Shown: positions 34,189 to 43,576 of the stretch, piece after piece
How positions within the stretch are numbered: position 1 is the stretch's first letter
How the letters are laid out: each line of letters begins with the position of its first letter
Source of the DNA: Thermoplasmata archaeon
GTDB lineage: Archaea > Thermoplasmatota > Thermoplasmata > Lutacidiplasmatales > UBA184
Direction of reading: 5' to 3'
Length of the DNA: 52,970 nt
Assembly: GCA_028864975.1 (NCBI GenBank)
Contig: JAGWLG010000024.1
Span: 1-52,970 of the forward strand
The notes under the pieces: model-generated
What the model saw: the letters and a program-made list of their open reading frames with translations, nothing else
Told to the model about the DNA's origin: nothing
Databases searched by the model: none
Program-made: the position numbers and the translations under genes

Positions 34189-35162
34189 GGGTGCGAAGGA
34201 GAGGCGGACGCATCGCCCCACTGGATGCCGCAGTTGCTGCAGACACGGCTCGAAGGGAGCGGGCTCCCGCACATCGGGCACTCACGGACCGACTGCAGCG
34301 AGACCGACCCGAACGAGGAGATCTTCATCGGGGCTTGGGAACGGATGGACGGAGGTGTGGTGGGGGGCGGCGCAGGTCGCTCAGAGAGAGCCCCCGTCTT
34401 CCGGGGCGCCTCGGGGGTGGGGGTCGGAGGGGGAGAGCTCGAGGGCATCGGCGGTGGTGGCGCCGGGACGGCGAACAGGTCCGGGCCCTGTGTCGCTTTG
34501 GAAGGCGGTGCCGGAGGTTCCGAGACGGGGGGAGAGGTCCTGGTCGGAGCTGGCGAAGGAGGGCTGGGGGTTGCCGCGGGCTTGGCCACCACATTCTCCG
34601 AGGGGGCGACGGTACCCAACGAGGGGGACGCCGGACGGACCGCGGCAGGAGCGGGGAGTGGGGTCGATACCACCGGAGGGCTGGAGGGAAGAACGGGGTC
34701 CTTGGCCGCAGGCCTCGCCGGCGGGTTCGCAGGGATGCTGGGCGGGAGCGCCGACTCCCCCGCTTTCGACAGCGCATCGTACTTGTCGTCGTTCAGCGTC
34801 AAGGCCGGCAGAAGCCCCAAGGGGAGGAGATTGCGCGTGCTTCGCGGAGCTTCCTTCTCGCTGCTCACCGGTGGCGAAGGGGGGACCGGGGCAGCGGCAC
34901 TCCCCGTAGAGGATGCGCTCACGGCCTCAGCAGGTCTCGGAGGAGAGGGTTCGCTCGACTTCTTCGTTCTCTCCTTCTTGCGCCTCGGCGGTCGAGGCTC
35001 TCGCCCGGGGATGAGCGTCGTCGGCGTGAGGCCGTTCCAGGTGACGAGACAGCTGCGGCAGGTCCGGTCCCGCTTGAGGTCGCCCCCGCACCAGGGGCAG
35101 TACACGAACATCTCGGGTACAGGAGTGCCCTGGGCCACCACGGGGGGAGCTAGGGTCGCCAA
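34185..35162 (-). CDS. Soluble double zinc-ribbon protein with proline-rich linker
   Basis: 325 residues with no signal peptide or membrane span, so probably cytosolic. A zinc ribbon near the N-terminus (CPWCGGDLKRDRTCRSCLVTWNG) and another near the C-terminus (CPMCGSPLPSSRVCSNCGIQWGD) flank about 210 residues of Pro/Ser/Ala-rich, probably disordered sequence. Both ribbons share the CPxCGxxL...CxxCxxxW pattern of the tail of the giant surface protein encoded 33 bases upstream. It overlaps marC downstream. It could be a cytosolic partner of the zinc-ribbon-tailed surface proteins, but no such function is established. Confidence 0.75.
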   Translation of the reverse strand: MATLAPPVVAQGTPVPEMFVYCPWCGGDLKRDRTCRSCLVTWNGLTPTTLIPGREPRPPRRKKERTKKSSEPSPPRPAEAVSASSTGSAAAPVPPSPPVSSEKEAPRSTRNLLPLGLLPALTLNDDKYDALSKAGESALPPSIPANPPARPAAKDPVLPSSPPVVSTPLPAPAAVRPASPSLGTVAPSENVVAKPAATPSPPSPAPTRTSPPVSEPPAPPSKATQGPDLFAVPAPPPPMPSSSPPPTPTPEAPRKTGALSERPAPPPTTPPSIRSQAPMKISSFGSVSLQSVRECPMCGSPLPSSRVCSNCGIQWGDASASPSHP

Positions 35163-35195
35163 GGATAAAGGAAAGGGGGGCGGAGAGCGGGAGGT

Positions 35196-38100
35196 CTAAC
35201 CGCCTTCGTTCTCCCAGCTCATGTTGCAGCGGGAGCAGTAGCCGTTCTCGAGGGGTCCGCTGCAGATGAAGCAGCGACCAGGGCCCGCCACGAGAGGCTC
35301 CGCGGGGGTCGTGGAGGCGGGCGGCGATGCAGGGAAGGGAGGCGCCGGCGGGGGAGCGACCGCTTCAGGCGCTGACGACACGGTCGACGGAGGAGGGATC
35401 GGAGGAGGCGATCGCGAGGTCGCGGGAGCCGCAGGCTCCCGGGGGATCTCCCGCACGATCGGCGGCGGAGGGACCAGGGGCGCTGCCGGCTCCTCTGGTG
35501 GGGGCGGGTGAGCGAGCGAAGAGGTGGGAGGCAGCTTCTGGGGCTCCGGCGCGCTCTCGACACGGTCCGTGAAGGCCGTGGGCTCAGGCGCGTTCGGCTC
35601 CCACGAGACCTGACAGATGTTGCAGACCCGGCCCGGCGCGAGGGGGCCGCCGCACTGGGGGCAGTGGGTGAGGTCGGCGGGGATCACGGGGGCAGGAGGG
35701 GGAGGGGGCAGAGGGGCCGTCGGAGGCATCGACCCGGTGAGGGTCTGAGGAGCTCCGTGGCCGATCCCTCCCGCGTCGTCCCCCTGGGTAGGTTCCCACC
35801 GCACCTGGCAGACCGGACACTCGCTCTGGGGGGAGAGCGGACCGGAGCACTGCGGGCAGTGGGTGAGCTTCTCCACGATGGGTGGTGGCGTGGAAGCCGG
35901 CACCGCCGGCGGAGAGATCGGGCTTGGAGCCATGACCTCGGTGGGGACCGCCGGTCCTACGGCGGCCGCATCCGGGCTCGCCACGAACTGACAGGTGGGG
36001 CAGGGGATGCCCTCCCCCAGGAGGCCCGACCCGCATCTCGGGCAGAGCGGTCCCGAGGCGGTAGGCGCAGCCGGAGCGGACGGGACGGACGGCGGCCCCG
36101 AGGCCGCGGTCGCCAAGACCGCGCCCACCTCGCTCACGCGAGTCCCCGGAGGGAGCGACGCTGGCCCAAAGGGGACCGCGCCACCTAGGTCGTCGGGGGA
36201 CTGGTCCGAGGCCCCCACCGGGACCATCGGGGCGATCATGTCGGGGTTCATCGCCGCGCCACCGGCGACCATCGGGGCGCCCACCGCGACGGCAGGGGCA
36301 AAGGCCTCCATGTCCGGGGAGTACTCCTCACGGGGGCGGCGGCGACGCATCGCGACCGCCAGGACGATCGCGGCCGCGGCGATCGCCGCGACCACCAGGA
36401 GGATCCACCATGGAATACCCGCGATGGTACCACCGTTGAAGATCCCCTGGCTCTGGGGCACCGCGACCGTGGCGGTGTAGTTCCCGGTCCCGGAACCCCC
36501 CGAGGTGTCGGTGACCTTGACCACCACCGGGTACCCGCTGGCCTTCGTGTAGAGATGCGCCACGCTCGAGGTGGAGGAGGTCGTGGTCGTGCTGACCGCG
36601 GCCGAACCGTCGCCGAAGTCCCAAAGGAGCGTGTAGGTTCCATGCCCGCCCGTGATGGTGGCGGTGATCGTCATGTTCACAGGCGCGGGGTCGTTGAACT
36701 GGCTGCTCGTGACCGATACGGAGATGGCAGGGTAGACGCTCACGTTCAGGAACCCGTTGCCCGTGCCCCCCACGCTGTCCGTAACCGTCGCGCGGACCTC
36801 GTAGGTGCCGGCGGTCGAGAACGGGTGGCCGAGCTGCGTCGAACCCGACTGGGCGGCGGCCCCTGTGCCGAAGGTCCAGCTGACGGAGGAGGTGAGGAAG
36901 CTCCCCGACCCTCCGGAGGGCGAGGCCGTGAAGATGTCGTTCACGTTGACGTCGACGGAGGTGGTGGTGGCGGTCAGGACGACCAAAACGGCGGGGTTGA
37001 TGAGGACGCTCGTGGGCGCGGAGGTCGTCGTGGCCCCCTTGCTGTCGACCACCTTGAGGGTCGCCGAGAACGTCCCGCTCGCCGCATAGGCGTGGGTCAC
37101 TTGGGCGGGCGCCGTCGTGAGCGTGACGGGCGTCGAACCGTCGCCGAAGTCGAACGTGTAAGAGGCATAGGTCCCCGAACCGCCCGTCACGGACCCGGCG
37201 AAGGAGATCGCCTCGCCCACGTCCGCCGTTGAGGGGCTGGCCGAGACCACCGCGGTGAACTGCCCCGCGGCAGCGACCGTGAGGGACTTCTGGGCGTTCC
37301 CGGTGTTCCCCTTGGAGTCCGTGACCACGACGGACGCGGTGTAGGGCCCGGGTGCCGCGTAGGTGTTGGTGGCCGTGTTCGTCGGGCTGTTCGCCGTGTG
37401 CCCGTCGCCGAAGGTCCAGGCGTAGGCGACGTAGGGGGCCGTGCCTCCGTTCACCCCGGCGGTGAACGTCACAGGAAGACCTGCCACGGGTGAGGTCGGG
37501 CTGTAGCTCAACGTCACCGCGAGCGTGCAGGCGCTGCCGCATCCCGTCCCCGCGGGGTTCACGATCTCGTTGAAGGGCTGGCTCGCGGAGTGCCCCGCGG
37601 AGTCCAGGACCGAGAGCGTCACCGAGTAGCCGGGGTTGCTGTTGGCCGTAGTGTAGTTGTGGTGCTGCCAGGCGCCCAGCCCCACCGCAGAGCCGTCCCC
37701 GTAGTTCCAGCTGAACGTGTAGGGGGCGAGCCCTCCCGTCGCCGCGGAGGAGAAGGTCACCATGGTGGTGGTGTTGGAGGGGTTCGGCGAGCCTGTCGCG
37801 CTCAGGATCGAGAGGGGGGCGAGGACGTGGATCGCGGTCGTGGCCTTCGCAGAGAAGCCCAAACTGTCGACCACAGTGACGGTCGCGTTGTACCACCCCG
37901 CCGAGCTGTACGCGTGGGTCGCCTTCGCCCCCGAGAGGGCCCCGGTCCCGTCGCCGGGGTTCCACGAGTAGGTGTAAGCGGGGCTCCCGCCCGTCACGGT
38001 CGCGTTCAGGAAGACGGTCTGGCCCGCCACCGGGGAGGCAGGTGCCGAGGCCGCGGCCACCGTCATCGGACTGTCGACCAGGACATAGCCGGTGGTCCCG

Positions 38101-40472
38101 GCGGTGACCTTCGGGTTCGCGGAGTCGGTCACGTTGAGGTAGACCGTGAAGTTCCCGGAGCTGGGATACTTGCCCGAAGGGTTCGTCAGCGTGGAGGACT
38201 GCCCGAAGCCCAAGCTCCAGACCCACGCCAAGGTGGGGGTCCCCCCAGCCACGGTGGCATTGAACCAGACGGTCTGCCCGACCAACGCCGGGCGGGGCGA
38301 GGAGACCAAGTTCGTGACCGATAGCGCCGAACTGACCGTGACCGTGGCGGTCGCCCAGGTGGAGGTCATCCCGAGGGAATCGGTCACCGACGCGGCGACC
38401 GTCGTGGTTCCGACCGCGCTGAACGTGTAGGGGAAGCTGGACGTCGTGGCCCCGGCCTGCGCGGCACCGTTCACCTGCCAGGAGTAGGCGTTGGCGCCGT
38501 AGGTTCCTGACCCCCCGCTCGGGGTCGCGGTGAAGGTGAGGCTCTGTCCCACGTCGACCGCTCCCGAGGAGGGGGAGATGGACACGAGGAGACGAGGGTA
38601 CACCGTGATCGTTCCCGCACTCGCGGTCACGATCTCTCCGAGCATGTCGGTGATCTGGACGGAGGTGGTGTACGTGCCAGAGTTCGTGTAGTTCACGAGC
38701 GGGTTCCTCGCCGTCGTGGGACAGCTGGGCGAACAGGCCCCGCCGAAGTTCCAACTGTAGGAGTACGCGGGCGCGCCGGCCGCGGGGGTCGAGTTGAACT
38801 GGACGTTCTGCCAGAGGTCGACCGTCGTCGGGGAGGCCGAGGCCGCGCCATACAACGCGAAGAAGTTCCCGTAGTAGACCTGGGCGGCGGGGTTCCCCGA
38901 ATCGATGTACACGACGTCGACACGGAAGGGCGAGGCCCCCGCGTTGGTCGTGACCCCGATCGAGGTCGCCGAGTACGGGCCCCCGGCGGCGACGCCCGCC
39001 ACCGTGGTGAGGAAGGTCCCCGAGATGGAAGGCGCCCAGCTCGCGTCCACGACGCTGCTGCTCGAGTCGTACCAGGACACGAACGGTCCACCCGAGGTCC
39101 CGTCCACGGCGATCGAGGCGCTCACGGTCCCCGTGGTGGTCGCGGAGCCCGTGGGGTAGCCACCCCGGGTGTACGTGTTCCCGGAGGCTCCGGTGTGGTA
39201 CCAGTAGGCGACATCGTAGCTCGGAGCGCTCGCGGTGGCGGCGTTGAGCTCGAAGGCGAGGTAGCTGTTGTTGCCCCCCGAATAGGTGATCTGATCAGGT
39301 CCGGTGACGATGACCGTGTAGGACCCTGCGAACGCGGAGCTGGTGATGGTCGCGGGTCCCTGAGGCGAACCCGCCCCACTGGTGTAGAGGGTGTTGTAGT
39401 TCTCCGTCGAATAGAACGCTCGAGCGTACTGGGTCGTCAACGCCCCGTTGGTCCATGAGGCCAGCACCGAGCAGTCAGGCGTGGTCGAGCTGCAGGACAT
39501 CCCCAGGTCCGGCCAGTATTCGGCCCCGCTCGCGGTGATGGCCTCGAGCCGCCACCCGCCATCGCATGAGGTGGTGACGCAGTAGGTCGTCCCCCCGGCG
39601 AATCCGTCGACCCCGACGACGGTGCAGGACGGCCAGGTCGTCCACGTCCCGCAGTCCACAAAGTCGCTCCAGAAGGTCACGAGGAAGTTCCCGGCGGAGT
39701 CCCAGGAGCCCGCGGTCCCCTCGAACGTATTCTCCGGGCCGTACCCGTTCGCCCGGATCCACGACTGTCCCCCCGTCGCAGCCCAGGAGGTTCCTCCGTT
39801 GGTCGAGACGTCCACCGTGTAGCCGTCGGAGGTTGCGGGGTTGATCGTGGTACGCGTGCGGTTCTCCCAGACCACCCCCAGGTGCGCCGAAGCGCCGCTC
39901 CCGAACACCGAGAGGTCGGGCGAGGTGTCCTGCGTCGCGTACGACCCGTCCAATTGGACCGGGGTGGAGAAGCTCGTGCCGTCGTTGCTGCTGTAGGCGA
40001 ACCAGATCGTCCACCGGCCCGTCACGTTCGCCGACCAGACCGTCCAGACGTAGCCGGACGAATCGGTCACGGTGGAGGGATTGTTGGACCAGGCGAACAC
40101 CGGGCCGCCGTTCTGGTCGGTGATGGTGGTTGTCGAAACATGGACGGAATTACCAAAGACCGTCAGGGAAGGGAGGGCGCGGGAGGCCGAGTCATTCGGA
40201 GGCATCGAGGGGGGTATCAGCGCACGGGCAGGAGCGACCTGGAGTGCGCGGGCCGCATGGGAGACAGGAACCGCTCCGGCGAGGGACATGATCGAAGGAC
40301 TGAGGGCCGTCCGGTCGATGAGCGAGGTCCCGGTTCCCTTGGCCATCTCCGAGGTCCCATGCGCTCCGACGAGGAACGAGCCTTGAGCGCCCCCCGTGAG
40401 CACCAGGGCGCTCAAGAGAAACCCCAAGGTCAAGCCCAGAACGAGGCGAGAACCTTGGGCGTGGTAGACCAT
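35196..40472 (-). CDS. Giant PKD-repeat surface protein with four cytosolic zinc ribbons
   Basis: 1758 residues from ATG 40472, selected because a signal-like helix (LVLGLTLGFLLSALVL) follows and a TATA-like box lies 32-38 bases upstream. Residues about 60-450 resemble BNR/sialidase-like propeller blades (WFAYSSNDGTSFSTPVQL, SDGYTVDVSTNGGTSWA). About ten PKD domains follow (YSWNFGG, YTFSWNYGDGS, YAWTFGDGH, LWDFGDGSA). One membrane span (WWILLVVAAIAAAAIVLAVAM) and RRRR lead into a 400-residue Pro-rich tail with four zinc ribbons (CPRCGSGL, CPQCSGPL, CPQCGGPL, CFICSGPL), the last at the very C-terminus. It begins an operon with the double zinc-ribbon protein and marC. Probably an adhesin or receptor facing outward. 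Confidence 0.87.
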   Translation of the reverse strand: MVYHAQGSRLVLGLTLGFLLSALVLTGGAQGSFLVGAHGTSEMAKGTGTSLIDRTALSPSIMSLAGAVPVSHAARALQVAPARALIPPSMPPNDSASRALPSLTVFGNSVHVSTTTITDQNGGPVFAWSNNPSTVTDSSGYVWTVWSANVTGRWTIWFAYSSNDGTSFSTPVQLDGSYATQDTSPDLSVFGSGASAHLGVVWENRTRTTINPATSDGYTVDVSTNGGTSWAATGGQSWIRANGYGPENTFEGTAGSWDSAGNFLVTFWSDFVDCGTWTTWPSCTVVGVDGFAGGTTYCVTTSCDGGWRLEAITASGAEYWPDLGMSCSSTTPDCSVLASWTNGALTTQYARAFYSTENYNTLYTSGAGSPQGPATITSSAFAGSYTVIVTGPDQITYSGGNNSYLAFELNAATASAPSYDVAYWYHTGASGNTYTRGGYPTGSATTTGTVSASIAVDGTSGGPFVSWYDSSSSVVDASWAPSISGTFLTTVAGVAAGGPYSATSIGVTTNAGASPFRVDVVYIDSGNPAAQVYYGNFFALYGAASASPTTVDLWQNVQFNSTPAAGAPAYSYSWNFGGACSPSCPTTARNPLVNYTNSGTYTTSVQITDMLGEIVTASAGTITVYPRLLVSISPSSGAVDVGQSLTFTATPSGGSGTYGANAYSWQVNGAAQAGATTSSFPYTFSAVGTTTVAASVTDSLGMTSTWATATVTVSSALSVTNLVSSPRPALVGQTVWFNATVAGGTPTLAWVWSLGFGQSSTLTNPSGKYPSSGNFTVYLNVTDSANPKVTAGTTGYVLVDSPMTVAAASAPASPVAGQTVFLNATVTGGSPAYTYSWNPGDGTGALSGAKATHAYSSAGWYNATVTVVDSLGFSAKATTAIHVLAPLSILSATGSPNPSNTTTMVTFSSAATGGLAPYTFSWNYGDGSAVGLGAWQHHNYTTANSNPGYSVTLSVLDSAGHSASQPFNEIVNPAGTGCGSACTLAVTLSYSPTSPVAGLPVTFTAGVNGGTAPYVAYAWTFGDGHTANSPTNTATNTYAAPGPYTASVVVTDSKGNTGNAQKSLTVAAAGQFTAVVSASPSTADVGEAISFAGSVTGGSGTYASYTFDFGDGSTPVTLTTAPAQVTHAYAASGTFSATLKVVDSKGATTTSAPTSVLINPAVLVVLTATTTSVDVNVNDIFTASPSGGSGSFLTSSVSWTFGTGAAAQSGSTQLGHPFSTAGTYEVRATVTDSVGGTGNGFLNVSVYPAISVSVTSSQFNDPAPVNMTITATITGGHGTYTLLWDFGDGSAAVSTTTTSSTSSVAHLYTKASGYPVVVKVTDTSGGSGTGNYTATVAVPQSQGIFNGGTIAGIPWWILLVVAAIAAAAIVLAVAMRRRRPREEYSPDMEAFAPAVAVGAPMVAGGAAMNPDMIAPMVPVGASDQSPDDLGGAVPFGPASLPPGTRVSEVGAVLATAASGPPSVPSAPAAPTASGPLCPRCGSGLLGEGIPCPTCQFVASPDAAAVGPAVPTEVMAPSPISPPAVPASTPPPIVEKLTHCPQCSGPLSPQSECPVCQVRWEPTQGDDAGGIGHGAPQTLTGSMPPTAPLPPPPPAPVIPADLTHCPQCGGPLAPGRVCNICQVSWEPNAPEPTAFTDRVESAPEPQKLPPTSSLAHPPPPEEPAAPLVPPPPIVREIPREPAAPATSRSPPPIPPPSTVSSAPEAVAPPPAPPFPASPPASTTPAEPLVAGPGRCFICSGPLENGYCSRCNMSWENEGG

Positions 40473-40503
40473 AGGTTGCGTGGGCGTCGCAAGCCTCCTG
40501 GGG

Positions 40504-40510
40504 TATAAGT
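40504..40510 (-). promoter_or_regulatory. TATA-like box for the PKD protein operon
   Basis: On the minus strand acttata lies 32-38 bases before ATG 40472. It is the only AT-rich run between that start and the divergent sucC promoter. Confidence 0.55.
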
Positions 40511-40590
40511 ACGTGCGCGGCGCACCCTCGAGGGTAGGCCCGTTTTCCTCTCGAGAAACCCGCGCGGCGGCCGACCCCGCGACGCGCACC

Positions 40591-40596
40591 TTATAC
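40591..40596 (+). promoter_or_regulatory. TATA-like box for sucCD
   Basis: ttatac lies 34-39 bases before ATG 40630, supporting that ATG over the upstream frame start at 40480. Confidence 0.55.
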
Positions 40597-40629
40597 CTCC
40601 CTCCGAAATGGCGCGCCCGGGTCGAAACG

Positions 40630-41799
40630 ATGGTGCTGCTGCGAGAGTACCGAGGCAAGGAGATCCTTCGAAAGTACGGCGTCCCGGTCCCCTCCGGGAA
40701 GGTGGTCCACAGCGGAGCGGAGGCGGCGGCGGCATTCACCGACAGGTCGGCCCCCGTGCCGTGCGTCGTCAAGGCCCAGGTGCTCTCCGGAGGAAGGGGG
40801 AAGGGCGGGTTCGTCAAGGTCGCGAACACGGCGCTCGAGGCCGTCGCGGCCGTGGACGCGATGATCGGGAAGGAGTTCAAAGGAGAGAAGGTCCGGGAGG
40901 TTCTCCTGGACCCCAAGGCCGCGATTGCCCGAGAGCTCTACTTGTCGGTCACGGTCGACCGGTCCTCCCGCAAAGCTCTCCTCATGGCCTCGGCCCAGGG
41001 GGGCATGGAGGTCGAGGCGCTCCCCGCCGAAAAGCTCCTGAAACTCCCCATCCATCCCCTAACGGGGCTCGTCGCTTACGAGAAGAGGGCCGTCGCCAAG
41101 GAGTTCGGCCTCCCCCCCGACGCCACCCGCGACCTGGACAGGATCCTCGACGCCCTGTGGACGATCTTCGAGAAGGAGGATGCGGAGCTCGTCGAGATCA
41201 ATCCTCTCGCCCTGGTGGGCGACCACCTTCAGGCCCTGGACGCGAAGGTCATCCTCGAGGATGACGCGATGTTCCGCCACCCGGACTTCCAGAAGGAACA
41301 CGGGGAGCTCTCCCCCCTGGAACAAAAGGCCCACGACAAAGGGATCGCCTTCGTCGAGATCGGCGGCGACATCGGGGTGCTGGCGAACGGCGCCGGCCTC
41401 ACCATGGCCACCCTGGACGTCCTCTACCAAGAGGGAGGCAAGCCCGGGATATTCCTGGACCTCGGAGGCACGGACGACCCGAAGAAGGTCGTCGAGGCCT
41501 TCCTGATGATGACCGAGGCCAAGCCGAAGGTCGTGTTCATCAACATCTTCGGGGGGGTCACCCGCTGCGACACGGTCGCGAGCGGGCTCGTCGAGGCGTT
41601 GAAGCAGGCCAAGCCCGACTTCCCCCTCGTAGCCCGTATCCGAGGGAACAACGAGAAGGAGGGGATCCAGATCCTCCGGGCGGCGGGAATCGGCTCCTAC
41701 GCCGACCTCGCGGAGGCGGCCAGGAACGTCGTGGCCCTGGAGCAGGGGAAGGCGAAGGCGCCTCCTCCCCCCGCCATCGTCGCGGGAGGTGCGCGATGA
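40630..41799 (+). CDS. sucC: Succinyl-CoA synthetase (ADP/GDP-forming) beta subunit
   Basis: 389 residues, the usual length. The ATP-grasp half starts [20 protein letters not shown] and includes [17 protein letters not shown] and [12 protein letters not shown] (metal-binding). The C-terminal CoA-ligase half has [28 protein letters not shown] and [17 protein letters not shown]. With SucD it interconverts succinyl-CoA and succinate with ATP or GTP formation in the citric acid cycle. Its stop overlaps the sucD ATG by four bases. Confidence 0.96.
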   Translation: MVLLREYRGKEILRKYGVPVPSGKVVHSGAEAAAAFTDRSAPVPCVVKAQVLSGGRGKGGFVKVANTALEAVAAVDAMIGKEFKGEKVREVLLDPKAAIARELYLSVTVDRSSRKALLMASAQGGMEVEALPAEKLLKLPIHPLTGLVAYEKRAVAKEFGLPPDATRDLDRILDALWTIFEKEDAELVEINPLALVGDHLQALDAKVILEDDAMFRHPDFQKEHGELSPLEQKAHDKGIAFVEIGGDIGVLANGAGLTMATLDVLYQEGGKPGIFLDLGGTDDPKKVVEAFLMMTEAKPKVVFINIFGGVTRCDTVASGLVEALKQAKPDFPLVARIRGNNEKEGIQILRAAGIGSYADLAEAARNVVALEQGKAKAPPPPAIVAGGAR

Positions 41800-42680
41800 G
41801 CATCCTGGTCGACGGCCACACCCGCGTGATGGTCCAGGGGATCACCGGCCATCAGGGGACGAACCACACCAAAGGGATGAAGGCCTTCGGGTCCAACGTC
41901 GTCGCCGGGGTCACCCCCGGCAAGGGCGGGACCCAGGTCGAGGGGGTCCCGGTCTTCGACACGGTCAAGGAGGCCGTGAAGGCAACGAAACCGAACGCGA
42001 CCTGCATCTTCGTCCCGGCGCCCTACACGCGCGACGCCTTCTACGAGGCCGTGGACGCAGGCATCCCGCTCGCGGTCATCATCACCGAGCACGTGCCGTT
42101 CCACGACATGCTGAAGATGCTCTACTACGGGAAGCTGCACGGGACCCGCATCATCGGCCCGAACTGCCCGGGGGTCGCGACCCCCGGCGGCTCGAAGGTC
42201 GGGATCATCCCCAACGTCGTCTTCAAGCCCGGCCGCGTGGGCGTCGTCTCGCGCAGCGGAACGCTGACCTACGAGATGGTCGCGGGCCTGACCGAGGCGG
42301 GCTTCGGACAGACCACCTGTGTCGGCCTGGGCGGGGACCCGGTGAACGGCACGACCTTCATCGACGCGCTCGAGCTCTTCCACAATGATCCCCAGACGGA
42401 CCTCGTCGTCATGGTGGGGGAGATCGGGGGCGTCGCCGAAGAAGAGGCGGCCGAGTACATCGGCAAGGGCTTCGGGAAGCCCGTCGTGAGCTACATCGCT
42501 GGCCGCTCCGCGCCCCCTGGCAAGCGGATGGGGCACGCGGGGGCGATCATCGCGCAGGGACGCGGGACCGCTGAGAGCAAGGTCGCGGCGCTCGAGAAGG
42601 CGGGCGCGAAGGTCGCGAAGTTCCCTTACGACGTCCCAGGGCTCGTGAAGCGAGCGCTCAAAGAGAAGGGGAAGGCATGA
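41796..42680 (+). CDS. sucD: Succinyl-CoA synthetase alpha subunit
   Basis: 294 residues. The CoA-binding Rossmann part begins [26 protein letters not shown], followed by GVTPGKGGT. The ligase part has [22 protein letters not shown] and the phosphohistidine loop [21 protein letters not shown]. It carries the phosphorylated His that passes the phosphoryl group between succinyl-CoA and the nucleotide. It overlaps both sucC upstream and a small Cys/His protein gene downstream, so all three are co-translated. Confidence 0.96.
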   Translation: MSILVDGHTRVMVQGITGHQGTNHTKGMKAFGSNVVAGVTPGKGGTQVEGVPVFDTVKEAVKATKPNATCIFVPAPYTRDAFYEAVDAGIPLAVIITEHVPFHDMLKMLYYGKLHGTRIIGPNCPGVATPGGSKVGIIPNVVFKPGRVGVVSRSGTLTYEMVAGLTEAGFGQTTCVGLGGDPVNGTTFIDALELFHNDPQTDLVVMVGEIGGVAEEEAAEYIGKGFGKPVVSYIAGRSAPPGKRMGHAGAIIAQGRGTAESKVAALEKAGAKVAKFPYDVPGLVKRALKEKGKA

Positions 42681-42925
42681 AGGGGGGACCCGGGGAGACC
42701 TCGGAGGCTCCAAGGCGGAGCCCGCACGCTCCCGCCGCCGCCCCGAAGTGCTCGGTCCCAGAGTGCTCGGCGGAATCGGTCCGCTCGATCGCCCTTGCGG
42801 AAGCGAAGAAGGCCTTCGAGAAGCTCCCGGACGGGGAGCGTCGCGCCCATCTCTGCCGCGAGCACTACCGGGCCTGGAAGAAGGCCACGAAGAAGGACCG
42901 GGACCTCCAGCGGCTCGGCTGGTAA
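42677..42925 (+). CDS. Small Cys/His protein coupled to sucD
   Basis: 82 residues; the ATG overlaps the sucD stop (ATGA). A disordered Pro-rich start leads to CSVPEC, then a helix ([10 protein letters not shown]) and [24 protein letters not shown]. The pattern Cx4C ... LCxxHxR could bind one zinc ion and matches the tail of the HAD phosphatase at 22864-23865. I do not recognise a named family. Its tight coupling to sucCD suggests it is expressed with the enzyme, but not what it does. Confidence 0.72.
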   Translation: MKGGPGETSEAPRRSPHAPAAAPKCSVPECSAESVRSIALAEAKKAFEKLPDGERRAHLCREHYRAWKKATKKDRDLQRLGW

Positions 42926-42961
42926 GGAGACCGCTACTCCTTCCCCAGGTGAGGAGGAGCC

Positions 42962-43384
42962 TTGTCGGACGAGTCCTCGCCGGAGCGGCCGGAGCCGTAC
43001 ACCGATGCGCTCCGGGCCATCACGCCGGACCTCCTCATCGCCATCTGGCAGAGCACGATCGATGAGGGGAGTGGGCACTTCTCCCGGGAAGTCAAATACC
43101 CCACCGTCCTTGCGAAGATCTCGAACTACCTTCAGAACGAGGCCCTTCGCGTCCCCCCGTGGGAGGCCTGCGGGACGGTTCTCTTCCGGTTCGTCGACGA
43201 GCAGCCGTTCGGCGACTGCAATCACCGCACCGGGTGGTTCCTGGTCCAAGCCCTGATGGCCCGGGCGGGCTACCGGCTCGTGCGGAGCGAGGACCACATC
43301 GTCGACTTCCTGCGGGGGATGGTCAATCGCGCGGTCACCCGGGAGCAGGCCATCGCCTGGGTCAGGGAAAGCTTCGCTCGCTAG
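42962..43384 (+). CDS. Fic/Doc-like protein with altered catalytic motif
   Basis: 140 residues from a TTG start preceded by a good ribosome-binding run (gaggaggagc). The helix pattern (VLAKISNYLQNEALRVPPWEACGTVLFRF...QPFGDCNHRTG...ALMARAGYRL) is that of archaeal Doc-like proteins, in which the motif normally reads HPFxDGNHRTG. Here it is QPFGDCNHRTG, with the catalytic His replaced by Gln (residue 81) and Gly by Cys. Fic/Doc enzymes transfer AMP or phosphate to target proteins; this copy may be inactive or changed in function. No antitoxin gene of the Phd type is adjacent. Confidence 0.75.
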   Translation: MSDESSPERPEPYTDALRAITPDLLIAIWQSTIDEGSGHFSREVKYPTVLAKISNYLQNEALRVPPWEACGTVLFRFVDEQPFGDCNHRTGWFLVQALMARAGYRLVRSEDHIVDFLRGMVNRAVTREQAIAWVRESFAR

Positions 43385-43545
43385 GCGAGGGCCTGGCAGA
43401 CGGCGTGTTGCAACCGCAGCCGGGCTCGGACCTCCTCCAAGAGGGCACGCTGGACGGCGGTCCACTCGACCAGGGGGGGTGTCCTCCCGGTCGAGGGAGG
43501 AGTGACCCGGGGAGAGAGACTGGCGGGACGGGGAACGGCTTCCAC
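43381..43545 (-). CDS. Small hypothetical protein (54 residues)
   Basis: A GTG-started frame of 54 residues ending LVEWTAVQRALLEEVRARLRLQHAVCQALA. The second half would make a clear amphipathic helix, while the first 25 residues are Pro/Ser-rich. A TATA-like box (43570-43576) lies 25-31 bases upstream of the GTG, the usual leaderless spacing here. Its stop and the stop of the Doc-like gene share a CTAG tetranucleotide, so the genes are convergent with a four-base overlap. No family recognised. Confidence 0.45.
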   Translation of the reverse strand: MEAVPRPASLSPRVTPPSTGRTPPLVEWTAVQRALLEEVRARLRLQHAVCQALA

Positions 43546-43569
43546 GCCCTCCGGAGGTCCCGGCGGGGG

Positions 43570-43576
43570 ATATAGG
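43570..43576 (-). promoter_or_regulatory. TATA-like box for the 54-residue protein
   Basis: On the minus strand the run cctatatcc covers this position. It is one of few AT-rich patches in the region and is correctly spaced for the GTG at 43545. Confidence 0.45.
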
